Assembly: GCA_024762895.1 (NCBI GenBank)
Contig: JANTGN010000046.1
Location: forward strand, 1-15,305
Origin: Thiotrichales bacterium
Lineage (GTDB): Bacteria; Pseudomonadota; Gammaproteobacteria; J044
Direction of reading: 5' to 3'
Length of the DNA stretch: 15,305 nt
In this document: one piece after another, positions 1 through 6,698 of the stretch
Position numbering within the stretch: the stretch's first letter is position 1
Layout: each line of letters opens with the position of its first letter
Notes under the pieces: model-generated
What the model was told of the DNA's origin: nothing
Database searches by the model: none
The model's input: the letters and a program-made list of their open reading frames with translations, nothing else
Translations under genes and position numbers: made by a program

Positions 1-900
1 AGTCTGCTTTACAGTGGCATCTGTGAATTACCCGGGGACTTCTGGGACCAGCATAGTAAGGATATGGACTCCTGGCAGGAGGAAGGTCGTACCTTTTATC
101 GCCTGACCGGGCCCATGACCGAGCGCTGGGTGCCAAACCAATGTCTCTACCTGTCGGGTGAACAGCCGTTCTCTGCAGTGGTTCGAGAAGTCACCGATGA
201 AGATTCCACCATTGAGATGGTGAATGACTACACCCATCCTCGTCATACCGTCTGGGGCGTCACGGCACGTAATCAGGAACAGAATTTTGCCCTTAATCTG
301 CTCATGGACCCGGAAGTGGACTTTGTCTCCCTCGTCGGCAACGCAGGCACGGGTAAGACCCTGCTGACACTGGCCGCGGGACTGGCACAGACCCTGGAGG
401 AGAACCTGTACAAGGAAATCATCATGACTCGCGTGACCGTACCCGTGGGTGAAGATATCGGTTTTCTACCCGGCACCGAGGAAGAAAAGATGACGCCCTG
501 GATGGGCGCATTGATGGATAACCTGGAGGTGCTGACCAAATCCGAGGTCGGTGGTGACTGGGGACGAGCCGCCACCAATGACCTGGTCAGTAACCGTATC
601 AAGATCCGCTCACTGAATTTTATGCGTGGTCGCACCTTCCTGAATCGTTACATCATACTGGATGAGGCCCAGAACCTGACGCCCAAACAGATGAAGACCC
701 TGATCACGCGCGCGGGTCCAGGTAGCAAGGTTATCTGCCTGGGTAACGTGGCACAGATCGATACCCCCTACCTGACCGAGACCTCATCCGGCCTGACTTA
801 TGTGGTCGATCGCTTCAAAAACTGGACGCACAGCGGTCATATCACCCTGAAACGGGGGGAACGATCACGGCTGGCCGATTATGCCGCGGATCATCTCTGA
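1..900 (+). CDS. PhoH family ATPase (PhoH2/YlaK-like), 5' end outside window
   Basis: The reading frame is open from base 1, so the gene enters from the left and about 300 C-terminal codons are seen; an internal ATG at base 64 is not the start. The PhoH P-loop ATPase core is clear: Walker A GNAGTGKT at 337-360, and Walker B ILDEAQNLTPKQ followed by the typical GNVAQIDTPYL segment in the last third. The stretch before Walker A (RWVPNQCLYLSG...) resembles the linker of PhoH2-type proteins, which carry an N-terminal PIN-type RNase domain; that domain would lie off the window and is inferred. PhoH2 proteins are described as RNA-unwinding/degrading ATPases of the cytoplasm. The gene converges on the AI-2E transporter gene with 11 bp between the two stop codons. 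Family call is firm; the exact role is not. Confidence 0.93.
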   Translation, partial: SLLYSGICELPGDFWDQHSKDMDSWQEEGRTFYRLTGPMTERWVPNQCLYLSGEQPFSAVVREVTDEDSTIEMVNDYTHPRHTVWGVTARNQEQNFALNLLMDPEVDFVSLVGNAGTGKTLLTLAAGLAQTLEENLYKEIIMTRVTVPVGEDIGFLPGTEEEKMTPWMGALMDNLEVLTKSEVGGDWGRAATNDLVSNRIKIRSLNFMRGRTFLNRYIILDEAQNLTPKQMKTLITRAGPGSKVICLGNVAQIDTPYLTETSSGLTYVVDRFKNWTHSGHITLKRGERSRLADYAADHL

Positions 901-911
901 CAGAGCAAGAC

Positions 912-2009
912 TCAGGCCGGGGGACTCTCCCCGGCCCCATTCTGATTCATCTTCGAACGTTTATTTCTGGGCCAGGCATTCAGGACGGCCTGAAACAGGG
1001 TCGCCAACGGTATCGCAAAGAAGACCCCCCAGACGCCCCAGAGCCCCCCAAACAGGAGTACGGCGGTGATAATGGCCACGGGATGCAGTTTCACCACCTC
1101 AGAAAACAGCAGGGGCACCAGCAGGTTACCATCCAGAAACTGGATAACCCCGTAGGCAAACATCACATACCAGAACGGGGTCTCGGGGCCCCACTGAACA
1201 TAGGCCACAAAGGCGATGGGCAGGGTCGCCAGGGCGGCCCCCACATAGGGTATGATGACCGAAAGGCCCACGAGTACCGATAACAACATGGCATAGTTCA
1301 GCCCCAGCAGGGCGAAGGTCACGTAGGTCACGCACCAGACAATCACGATCTCCATGAACTTGCCGCGCACATAACTACCGATCTTGGTATTCACCTCACC
1401 CCAGACCTGACGTACCAGACTGTCATCATCGGGCATAAAGTCCTGCGTCCAGGACAGGATCTGCTGCTTGTCCTTGAGAAAAAAGAACACCAGCAGGGGC
1501 ACCAGGATGAGATAGACCATAATGGTAATCAGTCCCACGATCGAGGAAATGGAGACACTCAGGGCCCTTTGCCCCAGTCGGCCCACCTCGGCACGTATCG
1601 TGGTATTAAGCTCCTGAACCTGCTGTTCGGAAAACAGGTTTGGGTATTGTTCCGGCAACTGCAGCAGGGCCTGCTGCCCCTTCCCCATCATGGCGGGCAG
1701 TTCCCGTAGGAACTCGCCGGCCTGCTGCAGGACCAGTGGGATGAAGATACCGAGCAGGATCGCAACAAAGGTCATGAAGAACAAAAGGATAATACTGACC
1801 GCCAGGGTACGCGGCATGCCAGGTAATCCGGCCAGTCGCTCACAGGGACCATCCAGTAGATAGGCGATGATGATTGCCGCAAACAGGGGGGCTAGTACGT
1901 CGCCTGCCAGTAATACGAAAGTAAACCCGAACACCAGCAACAGGGCAAGGACAATGACCTGAGGATCGGAAAAATAACGATTAAACCAGCGCTGCAGCAG
2001 TGGAATCAC
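912..2009 (-). CDS. AI-2E/PerM family membrane transporter
   Basis: A 365-aa polytopic inner-membrane protein of the AI-2E exporter (PerM/YdiK/TqsA) family. Hydrophobic segments lie near residues 17-57, 70-95, 155-180 and then in a dense C-terminal block from about 215 to 345. The family signature is visible: IIPYVGA, then FLDGNLLVPLLF with VVKLHPVAII, then WGVFFAIPLATL close to the end. The start is GTG at 2009; it overlaps the TGA of the upstream gene as GTGA, and no in-frame ATG exists before residue 70. This implies translational coupling with the LysR-unknown cluster. The substrate is unknown: members have been tied to autoinducer-2 export, Na+/H+ antiport or nothing at all, so quorum sensing should not be read from the family name. 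The last codons form a GC-rich hairpin. Confidence 0.93.
   Translation of the reverse strand: MIPLLQRWFNRYFSDPQVIVLALLLVFGFTFVLLAGDVLAPLFAAIIIAYLLDGPCERLAGLPGMPRTLAVSIILLFFMTFVAILLGIFIPLVLQQAGEFLRELPAMMGKGQQALLQLPEQYPNLFSEQQVQELNTTIRAEVGRLGQRALSVSISSIVGLITIMVYLILVPLLVFFFLKDKQQILSWTQDFMPDDDSLVRQVWGEVNTKIGSYVRGKFMEIVIVWCVTYVTFALLGLNYAMLLSVLVGLSVIIPYVGAALATLPIAFVAYVQWGPETPFWYVMFAYGVIQFLDGNLLVPLLFSEVVKLHPVAIITAVLLFGGLWGVWGVFFAIPLATLFQAVLNAWPRNKRSKMNQNGAGESPPA
915..936. terminator. GC-rich hairpin between convergent phoH-like and AI-2E genes
   Basis: A perfect 8-bp inverted repeat (GGCCGGGG / CCCCGGCC) with a 6-nt loop. It sits just after the phoH-like stop and inside the last codons of the AI-2E gene. 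Neither strand has a run of Ts after it, so a rho-independent role is uncertain, although its place between convergent genes fits a bidirectional stop or a 3'-end stabiliser. Confidence 0.4.
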
Positions 2010-2386
2010 TGTTGTTCTTCGAGCCTCTTCTGATAATGACGGGAAAAGACCGTTTCCAGTTCGTCGATCACCTCGGCGGCATCCCGCCCCTGCATGATGT
2101 GCTGTGCCATAAGGGCAGAGGTCTCGTTAATCATATGATCCTTGTCGAGCATGAAATAGGACTCGGATAGCCGCTTAATGGCCTTTACCACCGATTCACT
2201 CTCGGGACGAGGGATCACCAGTGGTTCCGGTAATTCTTCATCCTCCTCAGTATGACCACGGCCAGCCAGAAATTCGGCAAAATCGAGCAGGGTCTTCTGA
2301 TCGGCCTCACTCAGTTCTCGAAACAGTTTTCGAAGACGTCGATCAGGCCCGTTGTTATTGGTCAGCTGGGGGGTAACCGGAGGCAT
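2006..2386 (-). CDS. conserved-looking protein of unknown function, ~126 aa
   Basis: Not recognised. It is a small, acidic, soluble, helix-rich protein without signal peptide or membrane segment. The N-terminal part has a basic helix followed by LSEADQKTLLDFAEFLAGR, a pattern reminiscent of DUF2281/antitoxin-like helices, but that is only a resemblance. An acidic, proline-containing linker (EEDEELPEPLVIPRPESES) follows. The C-terminal half is predicted helical with KAIKRLSESYFMLDKDHM and ends in charged QKRLEEQQ. Two starts are possible: ATG at 2386, chosen here, 2 nt after the LysR stop, or GTG at 2392, giving 128 aa and a GTGA overlap with the LysR stop. Both imply tight coupling to LysR upstream, and its own stop overlaps the AI-2E start. 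It could be a cytosolic partner or regulator of the transporter; this is inference. Confidence 0.8.
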   Translation of the reverse strand: MPPVTPQLTNNNGPDRRLRKLFRELSEADQKTLLDFAEFLAGRGHTEEDEELPEPLVIPRPESESVVKAIKRLSESYFMLDKDHMINETSALMAQHIMQGRDAAEVIDELETVFSRHYQKRLEEQQ

Positions 2387-2388
2387 GG

Positions 2389-3309
2389 TCACTCGCTACC
2401 GGTGAGTTGTTTTTCCTGTATCTCGCAGTAACTTCGAGCAAAATCCAGGAGCTCTTCCATGGCACGGGAACGAAATTTCTGACGCTGACGTACAAACGAG
2501 AAGGGACGTTCCAGGGGTGGGTCCAGTTGTACGCTGGCCAGAGTGCCCAGCTGTAATTCCTTGCTGATGGTGGTCTTGGACAGGATGGATACGCCCATGC
2601 CGGCCTCCACGGCACCCTTGATGGACTCTGAACTGCCCAGCTCAAGACAGACATTCAACTGATCCTTGGATACGTCCTGCGTGGCGATATATTTCATAAT
2701 GACCTCACGAGTACCCGAACCCTGTTCTCGGCAGATAAAGGGATATTCGGATAATTCCCGCATGGTTACGGAGGAACGGCTGGCCAGGGGGTGGTTAGGA
2801 GGAACGATGACTTCCAGACGGTCGATTCGGCAGACCTCTACCAGCAGGTTTTTATTATTCACCGGGGCCTCGACCACGCCCAGGTCAATCACGTTGTTCT
2901 CGACCATGGACACGATGCCCTCGGTATTGGTGACCTTCAACCTGAGATTCACATCTTCATACTGGCTCTTGAAGTCGCCCAGCAGGGCCGGCAGCATATA
3001 TTCGGCAATGGTCGTACTCGCGCCCAGAGTGATGGCGCCACTGAGATCACCCGTCAGTTCACGGATGGCATTTTCCATCTCGGAGTAGTATTCAAAGATG
3101 CGCTCGGCATATTCAAACACCACCTTGCCGGCATCGGTGAGATTGATTCGGTTGTGGGTTCGATCAAACAGCCGGGTATTGAAATGATCTTCCATCTGAC
3201 GGATCTGAAAGGTCACCGCAGGCTGCGTCATATGCAGGGCCTCCGCTGCCTTGGTGAAACTCAACAGTCGGGCAACAGTGTAAAAAACCTGGAGTCTACG
3301 GTCAGCCAT
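2389..3309 (-). CDS. LysR-family transcriptional regulator (CysL/YeiE-like)
   Basis: A DNA-binding regulator with the standard LysR layout. The N-terminal winged helix-turn-helix spans residues 1-62 (LSFTKAAEALHMTQPAVTFQ is the HTH; the RLFDRT and LTDAG motifs follow). A linker helix leads to a type-2 periplasmic-binding-like effector domain from about residue 88 to 295, including GASTTIAEYMLP and CREQGSGTRE, the latter typical of the CysL/YeiE/CbbR-like branch. I chose ATG at 3309 (306 aa), which gives the usual short LysR N-terminus with AGGA about 10 nt upstream. A GTG at 3318 would add three residues. It lies 81 bp downstream of the PhnD-like gene on the same strand and overlaps or abuts the unknown gene. 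The effector is unknown; branch relatives respond to sulfur, nitrogen or carbon-fixation signals. Confidence 0.93.
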   Translation of the reverse strand: MADRRLQVFYTVARLLSFTKAAEALHMTQPAVTFQIRQMEDHFNTRLFDRTHNRINLTDAGKVVFEYAERIFEYYSEMENAIRELTGDLSGAITLGASTTIAEYMLPALLGDFKSQYEDVNLRLKVTNTEGIVSMVENNVIDLGVVEAPVNNKNLLVEVCRIDRLEVIVPPNHPLASRSSVTMRELSEYPFICREQGSGTREVIMKYIATQDVSKDQLNVCLELGSSESIKGAVEAGMGVSILSKTTISKELQLGTLASVQLDPPLERPFSFVRQRQKFRSRAMEELLDFARSYCEIQEKQLTGSE

Positions 3310-3390
3310 AACCTGCACATCCTGATCAATAAATTGAACTAATGGGCTAGTGTAGACGCTTTATAGATCAAGGGCCAGAGCCAGAACGTT

Positions 3391-4230
3391 TTAATGTCTT
3401 CGAAGCTGTAACAGAACGACAAAGTCTTCCAGGGCCTGCATGTCTTCATCCAGTATTGGTTCCAGACCACCCAGTTGCGAATCACGGAAAAAACGCCCCC
3501 CGGCCCCACTCTCGTGAAACTCCAGAAGAGAATCGTGAATCAACTGGAAACTCGCCTCATCCAGGTCCGGGCTGGCCATGAACATGATGTGGGGCACATC
3601 TCGTGTCAGGTCGAGCACCTTGAGGGAGTCCTGCACATAGACCGGCATGGAATTGATGACGCCCGCCACCGTAACTGCGGCATCCACCTGCCCACGGCTG
3701 ACCAGCAACAGGGGACGATTGATTCCCGCCACGTTCAGGATCTCTACATCCTCTTCGGTATTCAGATCATGTTGTTGCATCAGTTCTTCACCGAGGAACG
3801 TGATGATGGCGAGTTCATCGGGCATCGCAACGGCCCTGCCCTTGAGATCCGAAATCCACTCAATATCCTGATCTCGTCGTACAATCAGTGCGCCCTGAAG
3901 CCGGGGCAATGCCTTCCCTACCCGCCTAAAACCCGACTCCTGTTCCGATAGCAGGGCGAAATGGGGGGCCGTGACCACGAGATCGTAATCACCGGCAGCC
4001 GTACGCTCCAGAAATGAACGGTAGTCAGGAGCAGTAGCCAGGATGACCGGACGATTGAGTACCTGCTCCAGATGATGTTTGACGGGTAAATAGATGCGAT
4101 ACAGTTTATGGGCATTCAGATAGGGAAAGATGCCCATGACCAGGGAACCGCTTTCCGCGGCTAACAGGGTCGTAGGTGCTGTAATCAGTAATAGCAGGCC
4201 AAGAATAAAGGTTGGAATATTTCGGAACAT
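3391..4230 (-). CDS. PhnD-like periplasmic phosphate/phosphonate-type binding protein, orphan
   Basis: A 279-aa exported protein. It has a Sec signal peptide (MFRNIPTFILGLLLLITAPTTLLAA, cleavage after about residue 25), then a PhnD/SsuA/transferrin-like two-lobed binding fold. Visible family features are MGIFPYLNAHKLYRIYLPVK near residue 33, DYRSFLERTAAGDYDLVVTAPHFA near 69-92, DLKGRAVAMPDE near 130, and RGQVDAAVT near 180, which is the typical second-lobe motif. No ABC permease or ATPase lies nearby, so it may serve a distant transporter, be a solute sensor for a two-component or cyclase receptor, or feed a signal to the adjacent LysR. The start is ATG at 4230 without a good Shine-Dalgarno. 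A promoter candidate lies 30 bp upstream. The ligand cannot be told from sequence. Confidence 0.88.
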   Translation of the reverse strand: MFRNIPTFILGLLLLITAPTTLLAAESGSLVMGIFPYLNAHKLYRIYLPVKHHLEQVLNRPVILATAPDYRSFLERTAAGDYDLVVTAPHFALLSEQESGFRRVGKALPRLQGALIVRRDQDIEWISDLKGRAVAMPDELAIITFLGEELMQQHDLNTEEDVEILNVAGINRPLLLVSRGQVDAAVTVAGVINSMPVYVQDSLKVLDLTRDVPHIMFMASPDLDEASFQLIHDSLLEFHESGAGGRFFRDSQLGGLEPILDEDMQALEDFVVLLQLRRH

Positions 4231-4259
4231 CGGCGCTTCGTTGAGGAATGTTCCTGCAG

Positions 4260-4287
4260 GTTATGGGTTGTGCTTGTGCTGAGTCAA
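4260..4287 (-). promoter_or_regulatory. candidate sigma70 promoter of PhnD-like gene
   Basis: On the minus strand TTGACT (4287-4282) is followed after 16 nt by CATAAC (4265-4260), 30 bp before the ATG. The -35 is strong and the -10 is moderate. Picked by eye only. Confidence 0.35.
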
Positions 4288-4381
4288 GTTGTTGCTGTAC
4301 CTGAGAGGGGGCGGCATTAGCCGTAAATCCAACAATGTCAGTCGATACTAATTTATATGGCATTGGTAAGTCTGCTTTTTA

Positions 4382-4445
4382 CTGCTAACGGCTCCCGCCT
4401 TACGCAGTACTTGTACATCCCTGTACGGCGCGCCTGCTGGCGAAA
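4382..4445. repeat. possible short interspersed palindromic repeat unit
   Basis: The segment contains GTACA-TCCC-TGTAC, a 5-bp stem with a 4-nt loop, next to CGGCGCGCCTGCTGGCG, which is much more GC-rich than the flanking AT-rich spacer. Such 'acatccctgt' units flanked by GC-rich arms resemble scattered intergenic repeats of other gammaproteobacterial genomes. Only one copy is visible here, so repetition is inferred. Confidence 0.3.
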
Positions 4446-4502
4446 TCCTGAACTGCAAGTATTACTATGTTTATCAACAGCAATTTTCACAGATCTAGAA
4501 TT

Positions 4503-4533
4503 AAAAAAACCGCGACATAAAGCCGCGGTTTTT
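4503..4533 (-). terminator. rho-independent terminator of the propeller lipoprotein gene
   Basis: A perfect 10-bp stem (AAAAACCGCG / CGCGGTTTTT) with a 9-nt loop lies 37 bp past the lipoprotein stop codon. On the minus strand it ends in seven Ts; on the plus strand five Ts follow, so it could work both ways. Confidence 0.85.
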
Positions 4534-4569
4534 CTCAATAGAAGGCAACCTTAAACAGAGAAGACACCC

Positions 4570-6570
4570 TCATGGATAAGACGCATTATGGCCTCGATAG
4601 ACATCAGCGATACCAGTACCGTTAGTGTCGGCAGCGTCTAAAGCTGCATTGCTATCAAAACTGACATATCGTCCATTATCACTAATACGCGCATTTCCAC
4701 TGGCGTCATTGGCCTGAGCACCGGCAGCCGTGACACTGACTCGAACAATATCTGCATTGGTACCCTGGGTATCCCGCACAAAGACATCGTTCACGCCATT
4801 GGTGTCGCCCGTGACAAGATTTGTATCAGCAGACTCAAAACTGACAAAACGTCCATCACTGCTAACCGAAGGATAAGCGCTCAGGGCAGTAGTCTCGGCA
4901 CCGGTACTGGTGACACTGACACGGGAAGTGGCTGTCGCCGCCGCGGAGTCGCGCTTAAAGATATCTGCGATTCCATTGGTATCACTACTGCTAGCTAATA
5001 GATTGCTAGCGATGGAGCTGAATACGACTGTGCTGCCATCCCCACTGATTGCGGGCGAACTGCTCTCACCATTGGAGTTTCCACCGCCGCTGGCCTGGGA
5101 GATACAGGTATTCGTGTCATTGACGGTATCACGAACAAAGATATCACCCTGCCCAGTGGTACAGCTTCCCAAATCGCTAGCGAAGGACTTAAAGACGACA
5201 AATTGTCCATCGTCGCTGATATCGGGGAAAACACTTTCATTATTGGGATCACCACCGGTCGAGTCGAGACTAACCCGTTCCATCACGGCCGACTGGGTGT
5301 TGTAGACAAAGACATCTCCGATCCCATTGCCATCAACGGCCACCAGATCCGATGCCTCAGAATGGAAGGCGACCAGAAGTCCATTAGCACTCATGGCTGG
5401 CGCGGCGCTGTTACCACCGCCCCCGGTGCTGCCATTACTGGCCTTGGAGATCATTTCCAGGGTTCCCGTCTTTATATCTTTCAGATAGACCTGTGTCGCA
5501 CCCCGATTCGATAGGGCGCTCAGGTTTGTAGCGAGGGTAGTAAAGGCAATATATCGGCCGGTGCTGTTGACAACCGGATCGAAGCAGGCGACGTTGGCGG
5601 GTGCCGAACCATCTAATGTACTCACCAGTCGAGTCATGCCGGTCTGAGTATCCTTGCGATAAATCTGGGCGACACCTCCAGTGGGGACCGTGGTCAGCGA
5701 TTCCGTCGAAACAAACACGATATAACGACCCTCAGCATCGATGTCGGAACTCGTACTCGCGGCCCCGGTTGCGCCTACCGCTCCGTTGGGGTCCGTAGAC
5801 ACCAGGACGGTGGATGGGGCAATCCTAAAGCTCCAGACGTAGTCGGAACTCAGGGGCGTGCCCCCCGTGGCATCCTGGACGGTACTGGCAAGCGTCGCAG
5901 AATATTGCGTATCTGATGATAAATCCGACGATGGAGTAAAGACCGCGGTGTCGGTACCGGAGGCATAAACCACGGACCCGGCCACCGCCGAGCCGCCTAC
6001 CTCGGTGACCGTAAAACTACCTTCGACACTGGCCTTATTCATGTCGATACCAAACAGGATTTCGACCGTGGTTGTAACCAGGGCCGTGGTCGAAGCATCC
6101 TCCGGGCTGACCGACACAATCGTCACAGGCGCCGCAACCGTGGTAAAGCTCCAGGAATAATCCGAAGTCAGGGGGGCTGAGCCATCGGCCGCAAGTACAC
6201 TGCTATCCAGGATCGCCGTATAGGAGGTGCTATGGCTCAGGGCCGCTGCGGGTGTCAGCACGGCGGTCTTGGTGGCTACATCGTAGACCACCGTTCCAGC
6301 CACGGGCGCACCACCGGCCTGGCTCAGCGTGAAAGTACTTTCTACACTGGACTTGTCCATATCGATGCCGAACACGATGGAGACAGTGGTCGTGATCGCT
6401 GCCATCGTCGAGTTGGCAGCCGGGCTGACCGAGACGATGACCTTGGGTGTGGGCGCTATTCCGTTTCCACTATCACTGCTGGTACAGGCCGCCAGAAATA
6501 GTGCTAATAAGGCCAGTGGAATCATCGCATACTGCATCCAATGCTGCTTCAATACACCCTGAAGTTTCAT
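4570..6570 (-). CDS. lipoprotein with two Ig-like Big_5 domains and a seven-repeat TolB/PD40-type propeller
   Basis: A 666-aa exported lipoprotein. The signal sequence ends in lipobox L-A-A-C with the lipidated Cys29; residue +2 is Thr, which favours the outer membrane. Residues about 43-145 and 148-250 are tandem, clearly duplicated Big_5-type Ig-like domains (both contain VVFGIDM- or LFGIDM-type motifs and end SDYxWSF). Residues about 275-662 hold seven PD40-like repeats with a 55-61 residue period, each built as D/SxDGRYVxFxS ... DVFVRDTxxG ... RVS, enough for a closed seven-bladed propeller. Several inter-strand loops read DxNGxxD (413, 530, 589, 648), like calcium-binding loops. Start is ATG with AAGGAG 8 nt upstream (6579-6584). 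It stands alone between two terminators. The role is unknown; envelope binding or scaffolding is inferred. Confidence 0.92.
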   Translation of the reverse strand: MKLQGVLKQHWMQYAMIPLALLALFLAACTSSDSGNGIAPTPKVIVSVSPAANSTMAAITTTVSIVFGIDMDKSSVESTFTLSQAGGAPVAGTVVYDVATKTAVLTPAAALSHSTSYTAILDSSVLAADGSAPLTSDYSWSFTTVAAPVTIVSVSPEDASTTALVTTTVEILFGIDMNKASVEGSFTVTEVGGSAVAGSVVYASGTDTAVFTPSSDLSSDTQYSATLASTVQDATGGTPLSSDYVWSFRIAPSTVLVSTDPNGAVGATGAASTSSDIDAEGRYIVFVSTESLTTVPTGGVAQIYRKDTQTGMTRLVSTLDGSAPANVACFDPVVNSTGRYIAFTTLATNLSALSNRGATQVYLKDIKTGTLEMISKASNGSTGGGGNSAAPAMSANGLLVAFHSEASDLVAVDGNGIGDVFVYNTQSAVMERVSLDSTGGDPNNESVFPDISDDGQFVVFKSFASDLGSCTTGQGDIFVRDTVNDTNTCISQASGGGNSNGESSSPAISGDGSTVVFSSIASNLLASSSDTNGIADIFKRDSAAATATSRVSVTSTGAETTALSAYPSVSSDGRFVSFESADTNLVTGDTNGVNDVFVRDTQGTNADIVRVSVTAAGAQANDASGNARISDNGRYVSFDSNAALDAADTNGTGIADVYRGHNASYP

Positions 6571-6652
6571 GCCGTTTTCTCCTTATCACCGTTATATAAT
6601 TGGGAATGTAACCCTTGGTGGAATCCGTTTTCTTGATCCAGGACATATCCTC

Positions 6653-6680
6653 AAAAAAACCGCGGTTGTTAACCGCGGTT
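6653..6680 (-). terminator. rho-independent terminator of the RND operon
   Basis: Two copies of the self-complementary 10-mer AACCGCGGTT separated by 3 nt form a 10-bp stem, followed on the minus strand by seven Ts. It starts 18 bp after the permease stop codon. Stem core and T tract nearly match the terminator at 4503-4533. Confidence 0.88.
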
Positions 6681-6698
6681 ATATAGGAAGGACGGGCC

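Larger units (their letters stand above)
4231..4569. other. 340-bp non-coding stretch
   Basis: Short open frames here on both strands have no Shine-Dalgarno and resemble no protein I know, so I read it as non-coding. From left to right it holds the candidate promoter of the PhnD-like gene, a spacer, a possible intergenic repeat unit (4382-4445) and the terminator of the lipoprotein gene (4503-4533). Confidence 0.7.

Noticed and set aside
912..2009. Quorum-sensing (autoinducer-2) locus
   Set aside because: The family name AI-2E is historical; no luxS, lsr or LuxR-type gene is in the window.
2006..2386. Toxin-antitoxin antitoxin call for the ~126-aa protein
   Set aside because: One helix resembles DUF2281-type antitoxins, but the protein is too long, no toxin gene is adjacent, and it is coupled to a regulator and a transporter.
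2666..3342. Long open frames antisense to the LysR gene
   Set aside because: They mirror the codon structure of a well-supported LysR gene, show no family motif and have no ribosome binding site.
4353..4554. Overlapping 61-65 codon open frames on both strands in the spacer
   Set aside because: No Shine-Dalgarno, odd composition, and both run through the terminator hairpin and the repeat-like block; better read as non-coding.
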